From Pseudomonas asturiensis (GTDB lineage: Bacteria; Pseudomonadota; Gammaproteobacteria; Pseudomonadales; Pseudomonadaceae): 64,000 bases of DNA. Made by a program: the position numbers and the translations under genes. The notes beneath the pieces were generated by a model. It ran no database searches, was not told the DNA's origin, and worked only from the letters and a program-made list of their open reading frames with translations. Positions 16,006 through 24,127 of the stretch are shown here, in pieces; the first letter of the stretch is position 1, and every line of letters starts with the position of its first letter. The stretch lies in contig NZ_FRDA01000002.1 of the NCBI RefSeq assembly GCF_900143095.1, forward strand, positions 496,001-560,000, in the 5' to 3' direction.

Positions 16006-18441
16006 ATGGCATACAGCCCGACAGCCATGACAGTAGACCTCGCCATCGGGCGCTACGCACGCTTCACCCGACCGTCGAGTAATCTGGTCGGTGGCACTTG
16101 TCCCCTGCCCTCTGCGCACCGTACTGTCCAGCCGTGTCCCGAGCCTACAGATAATCAGCCTCTCCCAGCCTGGGCCCAACTGCCAGGTTTCAAAGACACG
16201 CCTGAATATCTCGCCATAGGGCGGTACGCGCGCTTCAGCAGACCGTCGAGCAATCTGGCTGGTGGTACACAACCGTTCGTGGAGATCGCGCCAGAGTTCT
16301 TTACGGTTCGAGACGATTCAGCCCTCAACCAGTCCTTTATTATTCCCAAAGCGCCTGACCGCCCTGCCAGATCCAGATGGCTCGGATCGGGAGAGTCGAC
16401 CACTGTCGCAGGACTCATGCTGTCAGACGGCTTGATCTACGTGGGCGAGAATGATGCAAGGTTCGGGAATATAGAGCCCTCGTTCATCGACACTGCCTTG
16501 CCCGTCAGCACTGAGCCTGTCGATCTACAGACGTGGCGTGCATCCTATCTGTCGAGTTACAACACCCTTAGGTCAGAAGCTCGCAGAGGCTATTTACAGT
16601 GGCTGGCCGGTGGTCGCTGTGATCCCTCGGCGGACATCGGCTACGTTTTCATGTTCTTTTATGGCCTGGAACGTCGAGTGCTGGTCGACACGAAGTCCGA
16701 TGCGTCCGCACGGGAAGAAATATCCACTATCAAGGCAGAGGTGGAGCGTTTGAAGGCGCTGTATGCCAAGGACGCTTCCTTTCATGATCATGCATCCAGG
16801 CTTCTGGATCACCTGAGCATATCCGTTGTACCGGCCCGAATGTATTTGCATGAACCTCCTGAAACAGTGAGGGCCATGCATGATGTACCGATTTCGGTAC
16901 GGGTAGCGCTCGGCCAGATGGCGACTGACCGGCATCCGCTCAACGCCAGCTGGGCCATGGCCTGGGCGCTTACAGATCCCAATATTTCAATGCGCACACC
17001 CGCCGTCCGGTGTCCGGCGCTTTTTCAGCGTCTGTTCCGGGAAGAGTATGAAGCTGACTTTCCTCGCGGCCTGACCTTGCTGAACAACAAAACACGGCTC
17101 AAGGCGTCCTATTGGACGGCATCACCCACACTCGATGTTCAACAATTGCCTGTAGGCGATCTGCCAGATGTAACAGCCACCTCAGGGACGCGTAAAAAGC
17201 TGCAACTGATTGTAGAGAAGTGCGCTCAGGTGCTTGAGCCGTTCAGTCGATATGTAGGCCGCAACCCTGATGCCCCTGAAGCACTGGAAGGTCTGCTCCG
17301 TTTGCCAATAGCTCTTTGGCCTGAACCTGCGAAGCAGGAACTGACCGCATTACAATCATGCGTCAGCCACGAGGCGATTCTAATGACGCTCAGTGAGCTG
17401 ACCCAGCGCTTCAACGCTGTCGAAACACTGTCACGGGACAAGATCGTGGCCTTGGCGAAAGCCCTTGAAGAGCAGAACATAGGCATGGAGCCCGACGTGC
17501 TATCTGGCAGCCGAACTCCGAAAGCCGACGATAATATTGTGCTGTTTGCAGCAGAACCGGAAGAAGGAACGCTGCGCGCCACCGCCGACTATCACGCTGC
17601 AGTCGTCACACTGGATCTGGCCAGTGCCGTGGCGGCTGCGGATGGCGAGACCAGTCAGGACGAAGTCGCGCTGCTGGGGTTGCACATCGACTCGTGGAGC
17701 CACCTGTGCGTCGCGCATAGAAAACGCCTCAAGGCGCACCTGCAGATTCAACTGTTACAACCGCCTGCACTTGCAAGCCTGAAGAAGAAACTCGGCCCGC
17801 TACGGCAGGAGGACAAACGCACGATCGTCTGTTTTCTGGCTCATCTGGCCCAAGCCGACGGAACAGTCACGCCTCAAGAGGTCAAGCTGCTCGAACGCGT
17901 CTACAAGGCACTTCAACTCGATCCTCGATCAATGTACAGCGACCTGCATGGCGCTGCAGCCCGCTCTTTCAATAGTGCGGATGGGGTTGGCGCATCTGGA
18001 TCGGCTAGAGCAGGGAATCCGCTCTCTGCGCCTGCCCCGACTAACAGGCACAACGGTTCAGGGATCGTTCTGGATATGAACCGGGTGGCACAGTTGCAAC
18101 GCGAGACGGCACAGGTATCGGCACTTCTTGCCACGGTGTTCACAGATGAACAGGAAGAGCAGATCCCGGTTATCGAAGACACCCCACAAGGCGTTCTCGA
18201 GAACGGCGTTCGCCTTTACGGCCTGGATTCTGAACACTCCGCTTTCCTGCGCCTGCTGGTGTCCCGCGCTGAATGGAGCCGGCAGGAACTGGAAAACGCC
18301 GCTTCAGACGCGGAGCTCATGCTCGACGGCGCGCTTGAGCAGATCAACGACATGGCATTTGAGCTGTTCAATATGCCGATTTCCGAAGGTGATGATCCGG
18401 TAGAAATCAACCCGGACGTCCTGAGCGAGTTAACCCTATGA
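16006..18441 (+). CDS. TerB_N / TerB / TerB_C multidomain protein, first gene of the accessory cassette
   Basis: 811 residues, apparently cytosolic. A roughly 120-residue N-terminal extension holds a duplicated motif, LAIGRYARFxRPSSNLxGGT, at 12-31 and 69-88. Then comes a TerB_N-like domain (about 125-340, opening RWLGSGESTTVAGLMLSDGL and IYVG). A TerB-like helical domain (about 535-640) contains two acidic repeats, AVAAADGETSQDEVALL and LAQADGTVTPQEVKLLERVY, and a TerB_C-like region ends the protein (about 680-805). TerB proteins belong to tellurite-linked stress systems and bind metal through such acidic loops. GGAAG stands 6 bases before ATG 16006. The stop overlaps the next start by 4 bases. 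The domain names are recalled from sequence appearance and should be confirmed by profile search. Confidence 0.78.
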   Translation: MAYSPTAMTVDLAIGRYARFTRPSSNLVGGTCPLPSAHRTVQPCPEPTDNQPLPAWAQLPGFKDTPEYLAIGRYARFSRPSSNLAGGTQPFVEIAPEFFTVRDDSALNQSFIIPKAPDRPARSRWLGSGESTTVAGLMLSDGLIYVGENDARFGNIEPSFIDTALPVSTEPVDLQTWRASYLSSYNTLRSEARRGYLQWLAGGRCDPSADIGYVFMFFYGLERRVLVDTKSDASAREEISTIKAEVERLKALYAKDASFHDHASRLLDHLSISVVPARMYLHEPPETVRAMHDVPISVRVALGQMATDRHPLNASWAMAWALTDPNISMRTPAVRCPALFQRLFREEYEADFPRGLTLLNNKTRLKASYWTASPTLDVQQLPVGDLPDVTATSGTRKKLQLIVEKCAQVLEPFSRYVGRNPDAPEALEGLLRLPIALWPEPAKQELTALQSCVSHEAILMTLSELTQRFNAVETLSRDKIVALAKALEEQNIGMEPDVLSGSRTPKADDNIVLFAAEPEEGTLRATADYHAAVVTLDLASAVAAADGETSQDEVALLGLHIDSWSHLCVAHRKRLKAHLQIQLLQPPALASLKKKLGPLRQEDKRTIVCFLAHLAQADGTVTPQEVKLLERVYKALQLDPRSMYSDLHGAAARSFNSADGVGASGSARAGNPLSAPAPTNRHNGSGIVLDMNRVAQLQRETAQVSALLATVFTDEQEEQIPVIEDTPQGVLENGVRLYGLDSEHSAFLRLLVSRAEWSRQELENAASDAELMLDGALEQINDMAFELFNMPISEGDDPVEINPDVLSELTL

Positions 18442-19733
18442 GTACGATACGAGCCAGGGACCGCGACGCGGTCATCCAGTCATTACGCGCAGGTGTCGTT
18501 CCAAGGGTGGGGCAGCACCTTATACAGGTTGGGCGGGTCGGAGAACTGGATGCCCTCATCAAGGACATTAACCGTCTGGCCGAGGGCGGCTCGGCATTCC
18601 GCATCGTCATAGGCGAATACGGCGCAGGCAAGACCTTCTTCCTAAACCTGGTCAGAGGCATCGCGATGGAGCGCAAGCTCGTCACCATGCACGCTGACCT
18701 CAATCCTGATCGGCGTCTGCATGCTTCCGGAGGGCAGGCACGCTCACTGTATGCCGAGCTGGCAAAAAATATGTCTACGCGTACCAAGCCTGACGGCGGC
18801 GCAATGCAAGGCATCGTCGAGAAGTTCATCTCCCAGGCCAAGACTGAGGCAAAGAGCAAGGGTATCGAAAGCGAAACGGTTATTCGACACTACCTCGCCG
18901 AACTCACCGAAATGGTCAACGGGTATGACTTTGCCGAAGTCATAGCCGCGTATTGCCGTGGATTTGAAGACGGCAATGAGCAACTCAAAGCCGACGCGAT
19001 TCGCTGGCTGAGAGGCGAATTCACCACCAAAACAGACGCGCGTGCAGCGCTTGGAGTAAGAACCTGCATTGACGACGCATCCATCTATGACCAGCTCAAG
19101 CTGCTCTCCCGATTCGTAAGGCTGGCAGGTTTCGGCGGACTGATGGTCTGCCTGGACGAGCTGGTGAACCTGTACAAGCTTGCAAACACACAGGCACGCA
19201 ACGCGAACTACGAACAAATTCTGCGCATACTCAACGACTCGCTACAAGGCTCAACCGATGGCCTGGGCTTTGTACTCGGCGGCACGCCAGAGTTCTTGAT
19301 GGACACCCGCCGAGGCTTGTACAGCTACCCGGCGCTACAATCACGACTGGCCGAAAATACGTTTGCCAAGACCGGCTATGTCGACCTCTCAGGACCGGTC
19401 ATTCGCCTCACCAGCCTGACCCCTGAGGACTTTTACGTTCTGCTGCAAAATCTGCGCAATGTCTACGCGTCCGGCGACCCGGAAAAATACCTGCTCCCGG
19501 ACGAGGCACTACCGATCTTCATCGATCACTGCGGCCGACGTCTGGGCGAAGCCTATTTCCGCACACCTCGCACCACGATCACAGCATTCATCAATCTTCT
19601 GGCAGTACTTGAACAGAACCCGGATGCCGATTGGCGCACGCTCCTCGACGCGGTGGAAATTACTCCGGATGAAGGTGGTCGCAACGATCTCGATGTAGAG
19701 GCAGACGATGAACTCACCCATTTCAGGCTCTGA
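18438..19733 (+). CDS. BrxD-like P-loop ATPase (BREX ATP-binding domain, DUF2791 type)
   Basis: A 431-residue AAA-like ATPase. Walker A is GEYGAGKT (59-66, Lys65), and Walker B is GGLMVCLDE with Asp240/Glu241. LGFVLGGTPEFLMDTRRGLYSY follows, with a later LTPEDFYVLLQNLRNVY segment and RTTITAFINLL near the end. The start IQSLRAGVVPRVGQHLIQVGR and GEYGAGKTFFLNLVR are characteristic of the DUF2791/BrxD group found in BREX loci of some types. ATG 18438 overlaps the TerB-gene stop (ATGA), and the gene ends 26 bases inside the helicase gene, so expression is tightly coupled. Its family suggests it loads or drives a partner helicase on DNA; this is inference. Confidence 0.85.
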   Translation: MSTIRARDRDAVIQSLRAGVVPRVGQHLIQVGRVGELDALIKDINRLAEGGSAFRIVIGEYGAGKTFFLNLVRGIAMERKLVTMHADLNPDRRLHASGGQARSLYAELAKNMSTRTKPDGGAMQGIVEKFISQAKTEAKSKGIESETVIRHYLAELTEMVNGYDFAEVIAAYCRGFEDGNEQLKADAIRWLRGEFTTKTDARAALGVRTCIDDASIYDQLKLLSRFVRLAGFGGLMVCLDELVNLYKLANTQARNANYEQILRILNDSLQGSTDGLGFVLGGTPEFLMDTRRGLYSYPALQSRLAENTFAKTGYVDLSGPVIRLTSLTPEDFYVLLQNLRNVYASGDPEKYLLPDEALPIFIDHCGRRLGEAYFRTPRTTITAFINLLAVLEQNPDADWRTLLDAVEITPDEGGRNDLDVEADDELTHFRL

Positions 19734-21993
19734 ATCATCGTCGTTCGAACAACTGCATCCAGGTGTGCAGCAATGGGTCTGGTCACAGGGCTGGACTTCG
19801 CTCCGGGATGCCCAGGAATGGGCTATCCCTGCACTGATCAATGCCGACCGCGATGTGATCATTGCGGCGTCTACCGCAGCAGGCAAGACCGAAGCGGCGT
19901 TTCTTCCGATCCTGACCAACCTGCTGCTCAACCAGGAACCTGCAGGGGCCGTTCTTTATATCAGCCCGCTCAAGGCACTCATCAATGATCAATGGGACCG
20001 GTTGACGCGCCTTTGCGAACGACTGGAGGTACCAGTAGTCGCCTGGCATGGCGACGTTTCAGCAAGCAGAAAACATCGTTTTCTCACGAACCCCAATGGC
20101 ATCCTGCTCATCACGCCGGAATCGCTAGAGGCGTTGTTCGTGAACCGAGGATCAGCGCTTAAAGGCCTCTTTCAGCAGCTGCGATACGTAGTGGTAGATG
20201 AGCTTCATGCCTTCATCGGCAGTGAGCGCGGCAAACAGCTCCAGTCGCTGATGCAACGCGTCGAACAGGTCGCAGACAGGCAACTGCCCCGCGTTGGACT
20301 TTCTGCGACGCTGGGTGAAATGTCGCTTGCACGGAAATTCCTGCGGCCAAGTCAGCACCAGCCTATGGAAGTGATCGAATCAAAATCATCCGGGCAGGAT
20401 CTTCAGGTTCAAGTACGCGGCTACACCCTGCCGCCCATGATCAAACTGCTCTCGGAACAACAAACTGCCGAAGCGACAGATAGCAAGGACGGCGAGGCAG
20501 AAGATGAGTCGGGAAGCCGGCACGCGATCGCAGCGCACTTGTATAAGGTCCTGCGCGGCAGCAACAACCTGATCTTTCCCAACAGCCGTGACAAGGTTGA
20601 GTGGTACGCCGACAGGTTGCGCCATCTTTGCGAAAAGGATGGCCTCCCGAATGAATTTCTTCCGCATCACGGAAGTCTGTCCAGGGATTTGCGTGAGGAC
20701 ACCGAGCGCGCCCTGAAAGCAGGCGCGCCTCCCGCCTCTGCCATCTGCACGACAACCCTTGAACTGGGTATCGATATCGGCAATATAAGAACAGTCGCAC
20801 AAATCAACGCACCGCCATCGGTGGCAAGTCTGCGCCAGCGTCTGGGTCGGTCAGGACGCCGGGAAGGCGAACCCGCAACCTTGCGGGCCTACTGCGAGGA
20901 AAGCGCGCTCAGACCCGATTCAAGCCTGTCCGATCAGCTCAGGCAGAACCTGGTGCAGACAATCGCGATGATTCGGCTATTGCTGAAAAAATGGTTCGAA
21001 CCTCCCAGAACCCATGGTCTCCACGCCTCCACCCTTGTCCAGCAATGCCTGTCCGTGATTGCTCAGCAAGGCGGTGCCAGTGCTTCTGAGCTATGGACCA
21101 CACTGATCGCCAGCGGAACATTTCCAGCAATCACCCAAGCGGACTTTCTGGCGCTGCTCAAAGCGCTGGGCGAGAAAAAGCTGGTTGTGCAGGACAGCTC
21201 CGGGCTGTTGCTGCCCGGGGAGATCGGTGAGCGACTGGTCAATCACTATGAGTTCTACAGCGCGTTCCAGAGCGATGAGGAATTCAGACTGATCCGCGAT
21301 GGCAAGCCGCTAGGCTCGGTGCCCGTCAGCCGTCCACTGGCCCAAGGTCAGCGCATAATATTCGGCGGAAGACGCTGGCAGGTAGTGGACATCGACGTTG
21401 AAAAGAAAGTGATCATTGTTCTACCGGCACGGGGCGGCGAGCCTCCGACATTCGATGGCCTGGGAGCAAAAATTCACGATGACGTCAGGCAGGAAATGCT
21501 AAGGGTACTGAAAGAGTCTACTCACTGCCCCTTCATTGACTCCAATGCGCAAAAATTACTGGAGGAAGCACGCCAGACCTTCCGGTCGATGAGGCTGGAC
21601 AAACAGCACCTGACAGGGTCAGCGTCCAGATACTATCTACTGACCTGGAAAGGCGACTACGTCAACGACGCGCTCTCCCTACTCCTTAACCGAGCAGGAG
21701 TGACATGTGAATGTCTGGGGCTGGCGCTGGAAATCGGCGCATCCCGGGCAAGCCTCATGACCGCGCTAAGCGAAATTGCCCGACTGGATCCGGACGACGT
21801 AGTGTCGCTGTTGAAGGATGTCAAAAACCCGATTCGGGAGAAATGGGACTGGGCACTGCCTGCACCGTTGCTGCTCAAATCATTCGCGTCCAGTCAGTTG
21901 GACCTCAAAGGGGCCATTGAACTTGCCAGGATGTTATCGCTCTCTGATAGCAGCCTGGCTGTCAGCCCTGCTCTTGACCCGCCTTCACCCTGA
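19708..21993 (+). CDS. superfamily 2 DEAD/DEAH-type helicase, Lhr/BrxHI-like
   Basis: A 761-residue helicase. Motif I is AASTAAGKT (to Thr61), with the preceding LRDAQEWAIP resembling a Q motif. Motif Ia is YISPLKALINDQ, motif II DELH (164-167) and motif III LSATLG. LELGIDIGNIRTVAQ and RQRLGRSGRREG are motifs V and VI. The long C-terminal part (about 400-761) resembles the accessory domains of Lhr-type helicases. AGAGG lies 8 bases before ATG 19708, which is inside the ATPase gene. With the BrxD-like ATPase it reproduces the brxD-brxHI pair of type 6 BREX loci, but with a TerB protein replacing the other subunits. A dsDNA- or RNA:DNA-unwinding role is inferred. Confidence 0.85.
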   Translation: MNSPISGSESSSFEQLHPGVQQWVWSQGWTSLRDAQEWAIPALINADRDVIIAASTAAGKTEAAFLPILTNLLLNQEPAGAVLYISPLKALINDQWDRLTRLCERLEVPVVAWHGDVSASRKHRFLTNPNGILLITPESLEALFVNRGSALKGLFQQLRYVVVDELHAFIGSERGKQLQSLMQRVEQVADRQLPRVGLSATLGEMSLARKFLRPSQHQPMEVIESKSSGQDLQVQVRGYTLPPMIKLLSEQQTAEATDSKDGEAEDESGSRHAIAAHLYKVLRGSNNLIFPNSRDKVEWYADRLRHLCEKDGLPNEFLPHHGSLSRDLREDTERALKAGAPPASAICTTTLELGIDIGNIRTVAQINAPPSVASLRQRLGRSGRREGEPATLRAYCEESALRPDSSLSDQLRQNLVQTIAMIRLLLKKWFEPPRTHGLHASTLVQQCLSVIAQQGGASASELWTTLIASGTFPAITQADFLALLKALGEKKLVVQDSSGLLLPGEIGERLVNHYEFYSAFQSDEEFRLIRDGKPLGSVPVSRPLAQGQRIIFGGRRWQVVDIDVEKKVIIVLPARGGEPPTFDGLGAKIHDDVRQEMLRVLKESTHCPFIDSNAQKLLEEARQTFRSMRLDKQHLTGSASRYYLLTWKGDYVNDALSLLLNRAGVTCECLGLALEIGASRASLMTALSEIARLDPDDVVSLLKDVKNPIREKWDWALPAPLLLKSFASSQLDLKGAIELARMLSLSDSSLAVSPALDPPSP

Positions 21994-22042
21994 CGCCTTC
22001 TTTTGAACGGACTGTTCCAGATAACGACTGAGGATCCCGGAC

Positions 22043-22624
22043 ATGTTGAAAAATCTTTTCGGCGCAAAACCACCTGAGCCTGCCGTGTTCGTGGTGCAAC
22101 TCAACGCTCGCCTGCAACCGGTGCATCGTGGTGAGCTGTTCGAAGACCCTGCCGATGAAGTGCTCCGCAGCCACGGTCTGGGCGAAGTGTGCGGGGGCGG
22201 AACAGGCATGACACCCGAAGGGGAAGTCGCTTACTGCGACATTGAAGTCCTCTTGCACAAGCCAACTGCGCAGAACATCGAATTGCTGATCGGTGTCTTC
22301 GACTCGATGCACGCACCGAAAGGCTCCAGCCTGAAACGCGATGGCGAGACCACGATGTTCGGCAATGCAGAGGGGTTGGGGCTCTACCTCAACGGGACGG
22401 ACTTGCCTGACGAGGTCTATGCGCAGAACGACGTGAATGTCCTCTATGAGGATATCAGTCGCCTGATCCAGGGAAGCGGGGAAATCTACAGCTACTGGCA
22501 AGGGCCGACCGAAACGGCGCTGTACCTCTATGGGCCTTCATTTGAAGTGATGAAAGCTAAAATCAGCGGCTATCTGGCAACCCAGCCGATGTGCGAGAAG
22601 TGTCGCGTCGAACAGATCGCCTGA
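22043..22624 (+). CDS. hypothetical protein between the helicase gene and tusD
   Basis: 193 residues, soluble, acidic, and not recognised. It has no signal peptide or membrane segment. A glycine-rich patch (EVCGGGTGMTPEGEV) and a C-terminal CxxC (MCEKCRVEQIA) are visible. The CxxC could bind metal or be redox-active, but no partner pair is present. GAGG stands 9 bases before ATG 22043. It follows the helicase by 49 bases in the same direction and could be part of the cassette or an independent resident gene of the same tRNA-tus interval. Confidence 0.75.
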   Translation: MLKNLFGAKPPEPAVFVVQLNARLQPVHRGELFEDPADEVLRSHGLGEVCGGGTGMTPEGEVAYCDIEVLLHKPTAQNIELLIGVFDSMHAPKGSSLKRDGETTMFGNAEGLGLYLNGTDLPDEVYAQNDVNVLYEDISRLIQGSGEIYSYWQGPTETALYLYGPSFEVMKAKISGYLATQPMCEKCRVEQIA

Positions 22625-22742
22625 TTGAATGGATGCCGAGGCGCTTGGGCCGACATCCGATCACAGCCCTTTGTCTCGGCAAACTCACACCCCTGCCCTC
22701 GAATTCTTTATCATTGCGCATGTTTTGCTGGCAGAGCCGATA

Positions 22743-23135
22743 ATGAAATTCGCCATCTCCCTATTTTCCGCAGGCCATGTGCCCTCTTCCCGGCGTGCGT
22801 TGCTGTTTGCGCAGGCGGTGCTCGCGGGCGGGCACGAGATTGTCCGGCTGTTCTTCTATCAGGATGGCGTCCACAGCGCGTCGGCCAATACCGTTATGCC
22901 TCAGGACGAACAGGACCTGCCCAGGCAGTGGCGCGACTTCATTGTCGAGCACCAGCTGGACGGCGTGGTCTGTATCGCCGCCGCCTTGCGCCGTGGCGTG
23001 TTGAATCAGGAAGAGACCGAACGATATCAGCGCCCTGCGGCCAACCTGCTGGCGCCCTGGGAATTATCGGGGCTTGGGCAATTGCACGATGCCGTGCAAT
23101 CGGCAGACCGCCTGATCTGTTTCGGAGGGCCGTAA
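22743..23135 (+). CDS. tusD: sulfurtransferase TusD
   Basis: A 130-residue DsrE/F-like subunit of the TusBCD hexamer that relays persulfide sulfur from TusA to TusE during 2-thiolation of U34 in tRNAs for Lys, Glu and Gln. The active Cys77 lies in GVVCIAAALRRGV, matching the catalytic cysteine of E. coli TusD. Other family features are LFAQAVLAGGHEIVRLFFYQDGV and a terminal SADRLICFGG. The start is ATG 22743 (MKFAISLFS); the open frame extends upstream but without family similarity. First gene of tusDCBE-ybiB. Confidence 0.95.
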   Translation: MKFAISLFSAGHVPSSRRALLFAQAVLAGGHEIVRLFFYQDGVHSASANTVMPQDEQDLPRQWRDFIVEHQLDGVVCIAAALRRGVLNQEETERYQRPAANLLAPWELSGLGQLHDAVQSADRLICFGGP

Positions 23136-23136
23136 A

Positions 23137-23499
23137 ATGGCAAAATCACTGTTGATTGTGAGTCGCCAGTCGCCCTGGTCCGGCCCGGGTGCTCGCGAAG
23201 CGCTGGATATCGTGCTGGCAGGCGGCGCGTTCGATCTGCCTGTCGGCCTGCTGTTTCTGGATGACGGCGTGTTGCAACTGTTGCCGCAACAAAATGCGCA
23301 AGCCCTGCAACAGAAAGACCTGAGCGCCAACCTTAAAGCACTGCCGATGTTCGGCGTCGAAGACCTTTATGCCTGCGCGCTCAGCCTCGCTGAACGTGGC
23401 ATACCCCGCGATGATCTGGACGAAGACATCCAGTTGCTGACCGCCCAGCCCGAGCTTTCGGCGTTGTTCGAGCGCTATGACCAGGTGATTACACTCTGA
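23137..23499 (+). CDS. tusC: sulfur relay protein TusC
   Basis: A 120-residue DsrF-like subunit of TusBCD. Diagnostic sequences are SLLIVSRQSPWSGPGAREAL and VGLLFLDDGVLQLLPQQN. TusC has a structural rather than catalytic role in the hexamer. The start is 1 base after the tusD stop, with GGAGGG inside the end of tusD as its ribosome site; its own stop overlaps tusB by 1 base. Confidence 0.95.
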   Translation: MAKSLLIVSRQSPWSGPGAREALDIVLAGGAFDLPVGLLFLDDGVLQLLPQQNAQALQQKDLSANLKALPMFGVEDLYACALSLAERGIPRDDLDEDIQLLTAQPELSALFERYDQVITL

Positions 23500-23795
23500 T
23501 GAGCACGTTGCATGTTATTTCCCACTCGCCCTTCACTGACAACCGGCTGGACAGCTGCCTGCGCCTGCTGGGCGACGACGACGGCATTCTGCTGTGTGGC
23601 GACGCTACTTACGCGCTGATGCCGTCCAGCGCAGCGCTGGACAGGCTGCAACAGGCAAACCTTGAATCGCTGTACGTGCTCGATGAAGACTTGATGGCGC
23701 GTAACCTTGAGTTACCTGCCGGAATTGTCAGCGTGGATTACGCGGGCTTCGTCGAGCTGTCGATCCGTTTTGACAAAGTGAACACCTGGCTATGA
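23499..23795 (+). CDS. tusB: sulfur relay protein TusB
   Basis: A 98-residue DsrH-like subunit. It starts MSTLHVISHSPFTDNRLDSC, with GDDDGILLCGDATYAL in the middle and DYAGFVELSIRFDKVNTWL at the end, all typical of TusB/DsrH. It completes the TusBCD complex. Overlaps of 1 base with tusC and 4 bases with tusE indicate coupled translation. Confidence 0.93.
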   Translation: MSTLHVISHSPFTDNRLDSCLRLLGDDDGILLCGDATYALMPSSAALDRLQQANLESLYVLDEDLMARNLELPAGIVSVDYAGFVELSIRFDKVNTWL

Positions 23796-24127
23796 AGCAA
23801 CTGATGGTCGCCGACCGCACGCTGCCACTCGACAAGGACGGATTCCTGCAGGACCTCAATGACTGGTCCATGGACGTCGCTCATGCGCTGGCGGACGCCG
23901 AAGGCCTGACATTGACAGCCGAGCACGTCGAGGTTCTCGAGCTGTTGCGTGACTTCTATGCAGAGTTTCAGTTGTCTCCCGCGACCCGCCCACTGATCAA
24001 ATACACCGCCTTGAAACTGGGTGCCGAAAAAGGCAACAGCTTGCACCTCAATCGCCTGTTCAACGGCACTCCCGCCAAACTCGCCGCCAAGCTGGCGGGC
24101 CTGCCCAAACCGACCAATTGCATATGA
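23792..24127 (+). CDS. tusE: sulfur carrier TusE (DsrC family)
   Basis: 111 residues. DsrC/TusE signature sequences are DKDGFLQDLNDWSMDVAHAL and SPATRPLIKYTALKLG. The C-terminal Cys110, in KPTNCI, is the sulfur-accepting residue. TusE takes sulfur from TusD and delivers it to MnmA, whose gene is at 43070 in this window. ATGA overlaps join it to tusB and to the next gene. Confidence 0.95.
   Translation: MKQLMVADRTLPLDKDGFLQDLNDWSMDVAHALADAEGLTLTAEHVEVLELLRDFYAEFQLSPATRPLIKYTALKLGAEKGNSLHLNRLFNGTPAKLAAKLAGLPKPTNCI

Noticed and set aside
15991..16272. Minus-strand ORF with a repeated RRSxEAxVxPxGE pattern
   Set aside because: It is the mirror of the in-frame duplication in the TerB-type gene on the plus strand, which has the ribosome site and the domain match.
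15809..22742. Direct repeat of the tRNA-Ser 3' end as an att site at the cassette's right side
   Set aside because: TCGAATTCTTTAT near 22700 is only loosely like TCGAATCTCTAT of the tRNA; match is short and gapped, so I do not call an att site.
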